This document shows, piece by piece, positions 52,335-60,816 of a DNA stretch of 64,000 nucleotides (its first letter is position 1; the number at the start of each line of letters is the position of its first letter). The position numbers and the translations under genes are program-made. The notes below the pieces were generated by a model. It was not told the origin of the DNA, ran no database searches, and saw only the letters and a program-made list of their open reading frames with translations. Location: positions 62,001 to 126,000 of the forward strand of contig LQPU01000025.1 in assembly GCA_002101905.1 (NCBI GenBank), given 5' to 3'. This stretch comes from Mycobacterium shimoidei (GTDB lineage: Bacteria > Actinomycetota > Actinomycetes > Mycobacteriales > Mycobacteriaceae).

Positions 52335-53276
52335 TTAGAGCAGTTCCGATTCAAGCCGGCGCAAGTGGTCGCGCGGCGCCCCGAACAGCTGCGAACTACC
52401 GTGCGCGCGTTTGAAATACAGGTGCATGTCGTGTTCCCAGGTGATTGCGATGCCGCCGTGCAGTTGGATGCCCTCGGCGGCCACGGTGCTGAATGCCTCG
52501 CTGGCGGCCACCCTGGCCAGCGCCGCTGATGTGGCCGACGGCTCCGAGATGGCGTCGTTGACGACCGCCCGCGCGGCCTGCACCGCGACGTACAGGTCGG
52601 CCATGCGGTGCTTGAGGGCCTGAAAGCTGCCGATCGGCCGGCCGAACTGCACGCGTTCCTTGGTGTAGTCGACGGTCAGCTCCAGACAGCGGGTCGCGGC
52701 GCCGATCTGCTCGGCGGCCAGCAGAATGGCCGCGGTGTCGGCGATGCCGGGGTCGGCGCCCATCGGCGCGGTGGTCTCTGACGTGACCCGGGCCAGGCGG
52801 CGGGTGGGGTCCATGGACGCGACGGGCTGGGCGCTGAATTTCGTCCACCGGGTGAGCTTGCCACCGTCGGCCGCCACGAGGATGTCGGCGATGTCGCCGT
52901 TGATCACGTAATCGGCGTCGAACACGACGGCGCCGACGGCCGTGCCCTCTGCCAGCCGCTGCAGTGCTGCGGTGTCGGGCTCGTCGGCGGCGAGCAGCGC
53001 GAGTTCGGCGAGCATGGTGCCCAGCAAGGGCGTTGGCGCCAGCACCTTACCGAGCTCTTCGAGGACGACCGCGGCATCGCCGAGGCTGCCGTCGGCCCCG
53101 CCGTACTGCTCGGGCACCAACAGCGCGGCGGCACCGACCTGCTCGCACAGCAGCCGCCACAGCGACTCGTCGTAGCCCCGCTCCGATTCCATCGCCGCTC
53201 GGACCGCCTCCGGCGTGGCGTGCTTGGACACCAGCGCGGCCACGGTCTCGCGCAGCAATTCCCGCTCGTCAGTCAT
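52335..53276 (-). CDS. fadE33: acyl-CoA dehydrogenase subunit FadE33
   Basis: The protein has 313 residues from ATG 53276. The acyl-CoA dehydrogenase fold is visible in LLVPEQYGGADGSLGD, EQIGAATRCLELTVDYT, VQFGRPIGSFQALKHRMAD and GGIAITWEHDMHLYFKRAHG. It is shorter than typical enzymes (about 380) and lacks part of the active-site architecture; FadE33 pairs with FadE31 as a heterotetramer in M. tuberculosis. It acts in degradation of the C/D-ring propionate. Its ribosome binding site (GAGGAGGAG) lies in the MIRU-like element upstream. A longer frame through that element to 53333 is rejected. Confidence 0.92.
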   Translation of the reverse strand: MTDERELLRETVAALVSKHATPEAVRAAMESERGYDESLWRLLCEQVGAAALLVPEQYGGADGSLGDAAVVLEELGKVLAPTPLLGTMLAELALLAADEPDTAALQRLAEGTAVGAVVFDADYVINGDIADILVAADGGKLTRWTKFSAQPVASMDPTRRLARVTSETTAPMGADPGIADTAAILLAAEQIGAATRCLELTVDYTKERVQFGRPIGSFQALKHRMADLYVAVQAARAVVNDAISEPSATSAALARVAASEAFSTVAAEGIQLHGGIAITWEHDMHLYFKRAHGSSQLFGAPRDHLRRLESELL

Positions 53277-53345
53277 GGCGCCGCTCCTCCTCATCGCTGC
53301 GTCCCCCGCAAGCGGGAGGTGCCCCCACTGCATCGTCGCCGGCGC
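53277..53345. repeat. MIRU-like element between fadE32 and fadE33
   Basis: Read on the minus strand it runs from CCGGCGACGATGCAGTGGG through CACCTCCCGCTTGCGGGG to GCAGCGATGAGGAGGAGCGG, ending one base before the fadE33 ATG. These blocks are typical of mycobacterial interspersed repetitive units. CCCGC-AA-GCGGG folds in the middle. It fills the whole gap between the two genes. Confidence 0.78.
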
Positions 53346-53348
53346 AGG

Positions 53349-54299
53349 TCATAGCGCCTCCAGGACCCGTCGCCGATGCGCGGCCGGGTCACCCCAGGCC
53401 GATCGCAGCGCCTGCACTCGCAACAACCACAGCGACAGGTCGTGCTCGGCAGTGAAGCCGATGGCGCCGTGGGTCTGCAGCGCCGATCGGGCGGCCAGCA
53501 ACGCGGCATCCGAGGCCGCCGCTTTCGCGGCGCTGACGTCGCGTGCGGTGTCGGGCGAGCCAGCAGCCAGCGACAGCGCCGCACCGTAAACCAGCGGGCG
53601 GGCCAGTTCGACCGCGACGTGCACGTCGGCCAGTTTGTGCTTGATCGCCTGATAGGAGCCGATCACCCGGCCGAACTGAGCGCGCTGCTTTGCGTAGTCG
53701 ACGGCCGCATCCAGCAGCGCCTGACCGGCGCCGACCAATTGGGCCGCCGTTGCCAGGGCGCCGAACTCAAAGGCGCGGGCGACGTCGGCCTCCCAGCTCA
53801 CGGCGCCCGCGGTGACCTCGAACAGCCGACGACTCGGGTCGACCGACTCGTGCTGCGCACCGGGTTGCGCTTCGCTGACGCGCCCATCGGCCAGCAGCAC
53901 CAGCCCGGCGACGTCGGCGTCGACGGCGCGCGGCGTGTGCGGCGGCAGCGCGACGGTGGCGATCAGCTCGCCTGCGGCCAGGGCCGCGCTCCGATCGTCG
54001 TTGACCAGCAGGCTGGGGGCGACCGCAATGGATTCGGCTACCGGCCCGGGCACACACCAGCGACCGAGTCGCTCCAGCGCGACCACCAGGTCGACCGGAT
54101 GCGCGTCCAGACCGTCGAACCGCTCGGGAACCATCAACGCGGTGACGCCCAGATCGGCCAACTGCGCCCACACTTTGCGGCCCGGCGCGGTGTCACCGCC
54201 GGCCCAGGCCCGCACCGCCGCCGGAACGTCCGCTGCGGCGAGAGCCGCGTCGATACTGGCCGCGAAGTCGCGTTGCTGTGCGTCCAAGTCGAATCTCAT
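53349..54299 (-). CDS. fadE32: acyl-CoA dehydrogenase subunit FadE32
   Basis: The protein has 316 residues. Fold motifs: VTALMVPERFDGLDAH, AQLVGAGQALLDAAVDYAKQ, AQFGRVIGSYQAIKHKLAD and HGAIGFTAEHDLSLWLLR. Like FadE33 it is a short, partner-dependent member; FadE31-FadE32 heterotetramers are known in M. tuberculosis and act on the hydrindane-derived propionyl-CoA chain. ATG 54299 overlaps the fadE31 stop (ATGA), favouring a stoichiometric complex. Separated from fadE33 by the 69-bp MIRU-like element. Confidence 0.93.
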   Translation of the reverse strand: MRFDLDAQQRDFAASIDAALAAADVPAAVRAWAGGDTAPGRKVWAQLADLGVTALMVPERFDGLDAHPVDLVVALERLGRWCVPGPVAESIAVAPSLLVNDDRSAALAAGELIATVALPPHTPRAVDADVAGLVLLADGRVSEAQPGAQHESVDPSRRLFEVTAGAVSWEADVARAFEFGALATAAQLVGAGQALLDAAVDYAKQRAQFGRVIGSYQAIKHKLADVHVAVELARPLVYGAALSLAAGSPDTARDVSAAKAAASDAALLAARSALQTHGAIGFTAEHDLSLWLLRVQALRSAWGDPAAHRRRVLEAL

Positions 54300-55429
54300 C
54301 TGGCCTTCTCCCGAGGCAGACCCAGCAGCCGCTCGGCGATGATGTTGCGCTGAATTTCGTTGGTGCCGGCGTAGATCGGACCACCCAACGCGAACAGCAA
54401 GCCGTCGGTCCAGGAGTCGGCGAGCTCGCCGTCGGCGCCGCGGATCTCCAGCGCGGTCTGGTGGATGGCGACGTCCAACTCGGACCAGAACACCTTGGTG
54501 ACCGACGACTCGGCGCCCAGCTCACCGCCCTCGGCCAGCCGGGTCACGGTGCCGAAGGTGTGGAGTCGATAGGCCTGCGCCTTGATCCACGCGTCGGCCA
54601 CCTGATCACCGAAAGCATTCTCGTCACTGGTTTTCCACAGCTGCGCGAGCCGCTCGGCGGCCGCCAGGAATCGTGCCGGGCTGCGCAGCGACATGCCGCG
54701 TTCATTGCTCGAGGTGCTCATGGCCGCACGCCACCCGTCGTGCACCGAGCCGATCACATCGGCGTCGGGCACGAACACGTCGTCGAGGAAGATCTCGCCG
54801 AAACCGGTGGCGCCGCCGAGCTGGGCGATCGGTCGCACGGTGATCCCGTCCGCCTTCAGGTCGAACATGAAATAGGTCAGGCCCCGGTGACGCTCCGCGT
54901 CGGGATCCGAACGGAACAACCCGAATGCTTTGTCGCCGAATGGTGCTCGTGAACTCCAGATCTTCTGGCCGTTCAGCAGCCAGCCGCCGTCGGTTTTGGT
55001 GGCCGTGGAGCGCAGCGAAGCCAGATCGCTGCCCGACTCAGGCTCCGACCAGGCTTGCGCCCAGATCTCCTCACCGCTGGCCATCTTGGGGAGCACCCGG
55101 TCCCGCTGCTCCTCGGTGCCGTGGGCGAACAACGTCGGCGCCAGCATCGAGGTGCCGTTAGCGCTGGCCCGGCCCGGGGCGCCGGCGCGAAAGTACTCCT
55201 CTTCGAAGACGACCCATTGCAACAGTGAGGCGTCGCGGCCACCGTACTTTCGCGGCCAGGTAATCACCGATAGACCGGCATCGAAAAGAACTCTGTCCCA
55301 ACGCCGATGCTGCTCAAAGCCTTCGGCGGTGTCATAGGACTTGGTCGGGAAGGCCTTCTTGTTGGCGGCCAGAAAGTCGCGCACTTCGGCTTGGAACGCG
55401 CGGGTCTCGTCGTCGAATTCAAGGTCCAT
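54296..55429 (-). CDS. fadE31: acyl-CoA dehydrogenase FadE31
   Basis: The protein has 377 residues, full length. Flavin and substrate motifs: QAWSEPESGSDLASLRS, GGWLLNGQKIWSSRA, LGGATGFGEIFLDDVFVP and at the C terminus GGPIYAGTNEIQRNIIAERL. It contributes the complete module of the FadE31-32 and FadE31-33 pairs. The start shares a base with the fadD3 stop (TGATG), and the stop overlaps fadE32, so the three are tightly coupled. Under KstR2 control via the site at 57024. Confidence 0.95.
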   Translation of the reverse strand: MDLEFDDETRAFQAEVRDFLAANKKAFPTKSYDTAEGFEQHRRWDRVLFDAGLSVITWPRKYGGRDASLLQWVVFEEEYFRAGAPGRASANGTSMLAPTLFAHGTEEQRDRVLPKMASGEEIWAQAWSEPESGSDLASLRSTATKTDGGWLLNGQKIWSSRAPFGDKAFGLFRSDPDAERHRGLTYFMFDLKADGITVRPIAQLGGATGFGEIFLDDVFVPDADVIGSVHDGWRAAMSTSSNERGMSLRSPARFLAAAERLAQLWKTSDENAFGDQVADAWIKAQAYRLHTFGTVTRLAEGGELGAESSVTKVFWSELDVAIHQTALEIRGADGELADSWTDGLLFALGGPIYAGTNEIQRNIIAERLLGLPREKAR

Positions 55430-56949
55430 CAGGGCATCTCTCGCAGCAGCGGTTTGACCACCTTGCCACCGGCATTGCGCGGCAGGGTGTCCACGAATCT
55501 CACAGACCGGGGCGTTTTGAAATTCGCCAGATGCTCACGGGCATAGGCGATCACAGTCTCTTCATCGAGATCAGACCCGGGCCGGGTCACCAGGAACGCC
55601 CGACCGACCTCGCCGAGGCGTTCGTCGGGCACGCCGATAACCGCTGCGTCGAGCACACCGTCGAGCCGCGCGAGCACCTGCTCAACCTCGGCGGGATAGA
55701 CGTTGAACCCGCCGCAGATGTACATGTCCTTGAGCCGGTCGGTGATCTGCAGATTGCCTGCAGCATCGAGTTTTCCGACATCACCGGTGTGCAGCCAGCC
55801 GTCGGCGTCGATAGCCTCCGCGGTTGCCTCCGGATCGTCCAGGTAGCCCAGCATCACGTTGGGCCCGCGCAGCAGCACTTCGTTTCGGTCTCCAATGCGC
55901 AGTTCGAAATCGGCGATCGGGCGTCCGCACGTGGTGGCGACCGTGACCGGGTCGTCGTCGGGCCGGCACATAGTGCCGAATCCGTTGCACTCGGTCAAAC
56001 CGTAAGCGGTCAGCACGATGTCGATGTCGAGCTCGGCCTGCATGCGCTCGATCAGCACTACCGGCACGGTGGCCGCACCGGTGACCGCGAACCGCAGCGA
56101 GCTCAGGTCGTAGTCGGCGCGGGCGGGATGGTCCAGCAGCGTCTGGTAGATGGTCGGCGGCCCGGGCAGCACTGTGATCCGGTGCTCGGCCACGGCGCGC
56201 ATCGCCTGCTCGGCGTCGAAGGTCAGCTGCGGGATCAGCGTCGCGCCGGTCTGCAGGCAGGCCAGGATGCCCGCCTTGTAACCGAAGTTGTGAAAGAACG
56301 GATTGATGCACAGGTAGCGGTCATCACTGGTGATCTTCCCGCAGGCGGCCCACGCCGCCGACCCGGCCAGCGATTGCCGGTGTGCGCACAACACACCTTT
56401 GCTGCGGCCGGTCGTGCCCGAGGTGAACAGCACATCGGAGACGTCGTCGGGCCGGACCGCGGCGGCGCGCGCGTCCGCGGCCGGCAGGTTGGAGCCGGCG
56501 GCGACGAACTCGTCCCAGTTGCCGTCGTCGGCCTCGATCGGCACCCGCACGATATGGCGCAGCTCGGGTAGCGCCCCGCGGTCCAAATCGGCGAGCTTGT
56601 CGGCGCCGAGGAATTCGCCCATTGCCACCAGTAGGGGGGCCTTGGTCCGGACCAGAATGTCGGCGGCCTCCGAGGCGGTGTATCGGGTGTTCAGCGGGAC
56701 CACGATGGCGCCCGCGTAATGCGTCGCCAGGCACGCGACCACCCAGTGCCAGGTGTTCGGCGACCAGATCGCCACCCGATCGCCGGGGTGAACACGCAGC
56801 TTGATCATGGCCGCGGCCGCCTGGCGCACCTGCTGGCGCAGCTCGGCGAAGGTCAGGGTGCGATCAGGGGTGACCAGCGCATTGTGGTCGGGTAGTTCGC
56901 CGGCGATGCGGTCCAATACCGCAGGAATGGTCCGCGGATCGGTCGACAT
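55429..56949 (-). CDS. fadD3: HIP-CoA synthetase FadD3
   Basis: The protein has 506 residues, ANL-superfamily acyl-CoA synthetase. The ATP loop is VLFTSGTTGRSKGVLC; other motifs are AYGLTECNG, WLHTGDVGKL and ITDRLKDMYICGGFNVYP, and the adenylation Lys is in PRNAGGKVVKPLL. FadD3 activates 3aα-H-4α(3'-propanoate)-7aβ-methylhexahydro-1,5-indanedione (HIP), whose CoA ester is the KstR2 ligand. First gene of the minus-strand transcript, divergent from fadE30 with a KstR2 operator between. Confidence 0.96.
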   Translation of the reverse strand: MSTDPRTIPAVLDRIAGELPDHNALVTPDRTLTFAELRQQVRQAAAAMIKLRVHPGDRVAIWSPNTWHWVVACLATHYAGAIVVPLNTRYTASEAADILVRTKAPLLVAMGEFLGADKLADLDRGALPELRHIVRVPIEADDGNWDEFVAAGSNLPAADARAAAVRPDDVSDVLFTSGTTGRSKGVLCAHRQSLAGSAAWAACGKITSDDRYLCINPFFHNFGYKAGILACLQTGATLIPQLTFDAEQAMRAVAEHRITVLPGPPTIYQTLLDHPARADYDLSSLRFAVTGAATVPVVLIERMQAELDIDIVLTAYGLTECNGFGTMCRPDDDPVTVATTCGRPIADFELRIGDRNEVLLRGPNVMLGYLDDPEATAEAIDADGWLHTGDVGKLDAAGNLQITDRLKDMYICGGFNVYPAEVEQVLARLDGVLDAAVIGVPDERLGEVGRAFLVTRPGSDLDEETVIAYAREHLANFKTPRSVRFVDTLPRNAGGKVVKPLLREMP

Positions 56950-57023
56950 CGGTGCGTGCTCCTCAATGCTTGATGGGCCGTCACACCTGGACGCTGCGCG
57001 CTCACATCGTCGCCGGCCTACAA

Positions 57024-57037
57024 AGCAAGTGCTTGGT
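57024..57037. promoter_or_regulatory. KstR2 operator between fadD3 and fadE30
   Basis: AGCAAGTGCTTGGT fits the KstR2 consensus AnCAAGnnCTTGnT exactly. It lies 16 bases before the fadE30 ATG and 74 bases upstream of fadD3, so one site can control both directions. Confidence 0.92.
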
Positions 57038-57053
57038 AGGTTAGCCTACAGGG

Positions 57054-58202
57054 ATGCAGGAGGTCGAGGAGTTCCGGGCCGAGGTGCGCGACTGGCTGGC
57101 CGAGAACCTGGTCGGCGAATTCGCGGCGCTCAAGGGTCTCGGCGGACCCGGCCGCGAGCACGAGGCGTTCGAGGAGCGGCTTGCCTGGAACCGGCACTTG
57201 GCGGCGGCAGGTCTGACGTGCCTGGGTTGGCCGGTCGAACACGGCGGTCGCGGACTGTCGGTCGCTCACCGGGTGGCGTTCTACGAGGAGTACGCGATTG
57301 CCAACGCGCCCGCGAAGGTCAACCACTTCGGCGAGGAACTGCTCGGGCCGACGCTGATCGCCTTCGGCACACCCGAACAACAACAGCGGTTCCTGCCCAA
57401 GATCCGCGACGTCACCGAGCTGTGGTGCCAGGGCTATTCCGAGCCCGGAGCCGGCAGCGATCTGGCGAACGTGTCCACCACGGCGGTGCTCGACGGTGAC
57501 CAGTGGGTGATCAACGGCCAGAAGGTGTGGACGTCGTTGGCGCACTGGGCGCAGTGGTGTTTCGTGGTGGCGCGCACCGAGAAAGGCTCCAAGCGCCACG
57601 CGGGCTTGTCCTATCTGCTGGTGCCGCTGGACCAGCCCGGTGTGCAGGTCCGCCCGATCGTGCAGTTGACCGGCGAGTCGGAATTCAACGAGGTGTTCTT
57701 CGACGACGCCCGTACCGACGCCGATCTGGTGGTCGGCGCACCGGGCGACGGCTGGCGGGTCGCGATGGGAACACTGACCTTCGAGCGCGGGGTTTCCACA
57801 CTCGGTCAACAGATCGTTTACGCCCGTGAGCTCGATGGCGTTGTGCAGCTCGCCAAACGGACCGGCGCCGCCGACGATCCGCTGATCCGGGAACGCCTGA
57901 CCCGGGCTTGGGCCGGTCTGCGGGCGATGCGTTCGTACGCCCTGGCGACCATGGATGTCGAGCAGCCCGGGCAAGACAATGTGTCAAAGCTGCTGTGGGC
58001 CAACTGGCATCGCGAGCTCGGTGAGATCGCAATGGAGGTGCAGGGCAAGGCCGGGATGGTGTTGGACGGCGGTGACTTCGACGAGTGGCAGCGACTGTAC
58101 TTGTTCACCCGGGCGGACACCATCTACGGCGGTTCCAACGAGATCCAGCGCAACATCATCGCCGAGCGGGTGCTCGGCCTACCTCGAGAGGTCAAAGGAT
58201 GA
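57054..58202 (+). CDS. fadE30: acyl-CoA dehydrogenase FadE30
   Basis: The protein has 382 residues. Motifs: CLGWPVEHGGRGLSVAHR, YSEPGAGSDLANVST, QWVINGQKVWTSLAHWA, QLTGESEFNEVFFDDAR and the C-terminal IYGGSNEIQRNIIAERVLG. FadE30 introduces a double bond into the HIP-CoA derivative after FadD3. ATG 57054; the 3' end overlaps ipdF by ATGA. First gene of the plus-strand KstR2 transcript fadE30-ipdF-kstR2-fadA6. Confidence 0.95.
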   Translation: MQEVEEFRAEVRDWLAENLVGEFAALKGLGGPGREHEAFEERLAWNRHLAAAGLTCLGWPVEHGGRGLSVAHRVAFYEEYAIANAPAKVNHFGEELLGPTLIAFGTPEQQQRFLPKIRDVTELWCQGYSEPGAGSDLANVSTTAVLDGDQWVINGQKVWTSLAHWAQWCFVVARTEKGSKRHAGLSYLLVPLDQPGVQVRPIVQLTGESEFNEVFFDDARTDADLVVGAPGDGWRVAMGTLTFERGVSTLGQQIVYARELDGVVQLAKRTGAADDPLIRERLTRAWAGLRAMRSYALATMDVEQPGQDNVSKLLWANWHRELGEIAMEVQGKAGMVLDGGDFDEWQRLYLFTRADTIYGGSNEIQRNIIAERVLGLPREVKG

Positions 58203-58987
58203 CGTTAGCGGTCGCGCCGAAAGAGATTGACGGACACGGTCTTTTGACCGGGAAGGTCGTGATCGTCACCGCGGCCGCGGGCACCGGCATCGGGTCGGCC
58301 ACCGCGCGACGTGCTCTGCTCGAGGGCGCCGATGTCGTCATCTCCGACCACCACGAACGACGGCTGGGGCAGACCGCGCAGGAACTGTCGAAGCTGGGTC
58401 TCGGGCGCGTCGAGCACGTGCTGTGCGATGTCACGTCCAGCGCGCAGGTCGATGCGTTGATCGCGTCGGCCACCGCCCGGATGGGTCGCATCGACGTGCT
58501 GGTCAACAACGCCGGCCTGGGCGGGCAAACCCCGGTGGTCGATATGACCGACGAAGAGTGGGACCGCGTACTCGACGTCACGCTGACGTCGGTGCTCCGC
58601 GCGACCCGGGCGGCGCTGCGCTACTTCCGGGAAGCCGATCACGGCGGCGTGATCGTCAACAACGCCAGCGTATTGGGCTGGCGTGCTCAACATTCGCAGG
58701 CACATTATGCCGCCGCCAAAGCCGGGGTGATGGCGCTGACCCGGTGTAGCGCCATCGAGGCCGTCGAATATGGTGTGCGGATCAACGCGGTGTCGCCCAG
58801 CATCGCCCGGCATAAGTTCTTGGACAAGACTTCGTCGTCCGAGTTGCTCGACCGTTTGTCGGCCGACGAGGCGTTCGGACGCGCCGCCGAGCCGTGGGAG
58901 GTGGCGGCCACCATCGCTTTTCTGGCCAGTGATTACTCCAGTTATTTGACTGGAGAAGTTATTTCGGTATCGAGCCAACATCCATGA
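58199..58987 (+). CDS. ipdF: short-chain dehydrogenase IpdF
   Basis: The protein has 262 residues, classical SDR. The cofactor loop is IVTAAAGTGIGSATARR; LVNNAGLGG follows, the catalytic Ser is in NNASVLGWRA and Tyr/Lys are in HYAAAKAG. By equivalence with Rv3559c it oxidises a 5-hydroxy group on the HIP-CoA derivative. ATG 58199 overlaps the fadE30 stop. The stop overlaps kstR2 by ATGA. In M. tuberculosis PPE64 lies between this gene and kstR2; here they are fused head to tail. Confidence 0.94.
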   Translation: MTLAVAPKEIDGHGLLTGKVVIVTAAAGTGIGSATARRALLEGADVVISDHHERRLGQTAQELSKLGLGRVEHVLCDVTSSAQVDALIASATARMGRIDVLVNNAGLGGQTPVVDMTDEEWDRVLDVTLTSVLRATRAALRYFREADHGGVIVNNASVLGWRAQHSQAHYAAAKAGVMALTRCSAIEAVEYGVRINAVSPSIARHKFLDKTSSSELLDRLSADEAFGRAAEPWEVAATIAFLASDYSSYLTGEVISVSSQHP

Positions 58988-59562
58988 ACCGGCGCGAAGA
59001 ACTTCTGCAGCTGGCCGCGACGATGATGGCCGAACGTGGCCTGCGCGCTACGACGGTACGCGACATCGCCGACGGCGCCGGCATCCTGTCGGGCAGTCTG
59101 TACCACCACTTCTCCTCCAAGGAGGAGATCGTCGACGAGGTGCTACGCGGCTTCCTCGATTGGCTCTTCGCCCGTTATCAGGAAATCGTTGACACCGAAC
59201 CGAATCCGCTGGAGCGGTTCAAGGGGCTGTTCATGGCGTCGTTCGAGGCGATCGAGCACCGCCATGCACAAGTCGTCATCTACCAGGACGAGGCCAAGCG
59301 GTTGAAGTCGCAACCGCGGTTCTCCTACATCGACGACCTGAACAAGCAGCAGCGCAAAATGTGGCTCGATGTGCTCAATCAGGGCATCGAGGACGGCTAC
59401 TTCCGGCCCGACCTCGACGTCGACCTGGTTTACCGTTTCATTCGCGATACCACCTGGGTGTCGGTGCGTTGGTATCAACCCGGCGGACCGCTCACCGCCG
59501 ACCAGGTGGGCCGGCAATATCTCGCCATCGTCCTTGGCGGAATCACCAAAGAAGGAGTCTGA
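58984..59562 (+). CDS. kstR2: TetR-family repressor KstR2
   Basis: The protein has 192 residues. The HTH is visible in ATTVRDIADGAGILSGSLYHHF with SSKEEIVDEVLRGF behind it (first stretch read as two parts, TTVRDIADGAG and ILSGSLYHHF). The ligand domain has IEHRHAQVVIYQDEAKRL and WVSVRWYQPGGPLTADQVG, as in Rv3557c. It responds to HIP-CoA and represses the ring C/D genes. Coupled to ipdF by ATGA, so repressor output rises with its own regulon. The next gene starts 1 base after its stop. Confidence 0.95.
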   Translation: MNRREELLQLAATMMAERGLRATTVRDIADGAGILSGSLYHHFSSKEEIVDEVLRGFLDWLFARYQEIVDTEPNPLERFKGLFMASFEAIEHRHAQVVIYQDEAKRLKSQPRFSYIDDLNKQQRKMWLDVLNQGIEDGYFRPDLDVDLVYRFIRDTTWVSVRWYQPGGPLTADQVGRQYLAIVLGGITKEGV

Positions 59563-59563
59563 C

Positions 59564-60721
59564 ATGGCCGCAGTTTCTCAGGCGTACGTCATCGACGCGG
59601 TGCGGACCGCGGTTGGCAAGCGCAACGGATCTCTTGCCGATGTGCATCCAATCGACTTGGGGGTGGCGGCATTTCACGGTCTGTTCGACCGCGTTGACGT
59701 CGATCCCGCCGCGGTGGACGACGTCGTGGTGGGCTGCGTGGACGCGCTGGGTGGTCAGGCCGGCAACATCGGCCGCAATGCGTGGCTGGCGGCGGGGTAC
59801 CCCGAGGAGGTTCCGGGTGTGACCGTCGACCGGCAGTGCGGATCCAGTCAGCAGGCGATTTCCTTTGGCGCCCAGGCGATCATGTCAGGGACCGCCGATA
59901 TGATCCTGGCCGGCGGGATGCAGAACATGAGCCAGATTCCGATCGCGTCGGCGATGGTGGTGGGCAAAGAGTTCGGCTTCACCTCGCCGACGGGCGAGTC
60001 GAAGCACTGGCTACACCGCTACGGGGATCAGGAGATCTCACAGTTCCGTGGCGCGGAGTTGATCGCCGAACGGTGGAACCTGTCCCGCGAGGAAATGGAG
60101 CAGTTCGCGCTGACCAGCCACCAGCGTGCGCTGGCCGCGATTCGCGTTGGGCACTTCGACAATGAAATCGTGGCGGTCAACGGATTTCGAATCGACGAAG
60201 GCCCGCGGGAAACATCGCTGGAGAAGATGGCCGCGCTGCCACCGCTTTCCGAGGGCAGCCGGCTGACCGCGGCGGTGGCCAGCCAGATTTCCGACGGCGC
60301 TAGCGCGGTGCTGCTGGCATCCGAGCAGGCGGTCAAGGACCACAAGCTCACGCCGCGCGCCCGAATCCACCACATCAGCGCCCGCGGCGCCGACCCGGTG
60401 TTCATGCTGACCGGCCCCATTCCGGCGACCCGCTATGCGCTGGAGAAGACCGGGCTGTCCATCGACGACATCGATGTTGTCGAGATCAACGAGGCGTTCG
60501 CGCCGGTCGTGTTGGCCTGGCTCAAGGAGATCAAGGCGGACCCGGAGAAGGTCAACCCCAACGGCGGGGCGATCGCGCTCGGCCACCCGCTGGGTGCCAC
60601 CGGGGCCAAGCTGTTCGCGACCATGCTCAACGAGCTCGAGCGCACCGGTGGCCGGTACGGCCTGCAGACGATGTGCGAGGGCGGCGGCACCGCCAACGTC
60701 ACGATCATCGAGCGGCTGTAG
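59564..60721 (+). CDS. fadA6: thiolase FadA6
   Basis: The protein has 385 residues. Catalytic residues of thiolases: Cys92 in VDRQCGSSQQA, the Asn/His region VEINEAFAPV and IALGHPLGATGA, and the second Cys in QTMCEGGGTANV. It thiolytically shortens the last CoA intermediate of ring C/D degradation. GAAGGAG precedes ATG 59564 with a 6-base spacer. Frame is open upstream in kstR2 but only as a shadow. The operon ends in a long inverted repeat. Confidence 0.95.
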   Translation: MAAVSQAYVIDAVRTAVGKRNGSLADVHPIDLGVAAFHGLFDRVDVDPAAVDDVVVGCVDALGGQAGNIGRNAWLAAGYPEEVPGVTVDRQCGSSQQAISFGAQAIMSGTADMILAGGMQNMSQIPIASAMVVGKEFGFTSPTGESKHWLHRYGDQEISQFRGAELIAERWNLSREEMEQFALTSHQRALAAIRVGHFDNEIVAVNGFRIDEGPRETSLEKMAALPPLSEGSRLTAAVASQISDGASAVLLASEQAVKDHKLTPRARIHHISARGADPVFMLTGPIPATRYALEKTGLSIDDIDVVEINEAFAPVVLAWLKEIKADPEKVNPNGGAIALGHPLGATGAKLFATMLNELERTGGRYGLQTMCEGGGTANVTIIERL

Positions 60722-60732
60722 CCGCCTGCCAC

Positions 60733-60800
60733 TGCCGCGAGCGGGCGTGTTTGTACACCGACACGCCGTAAAACTTGTACAACTGCGCCCGCTCGCGGCA
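60733..60800. terminator. 68-bp inverted repeat between fadA6 and TetR gene
   Basis: TGCCGCGAGCGGGCG (60733-60747) pairs perfectly with CGCCCGCTCGCGGCA (60786-60800); inside, TTGTACA (60751-60757) pairs with TGTACAA (60776-60782). An 18-base loop remains. A cruciform or bidirectional terminator between convergent genes; elements of this look recur in mycobacterial intergenic DNA. Confidence 0.8.
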
Positions 60801-60816
60801 AGAAGAGGCCGAACGG

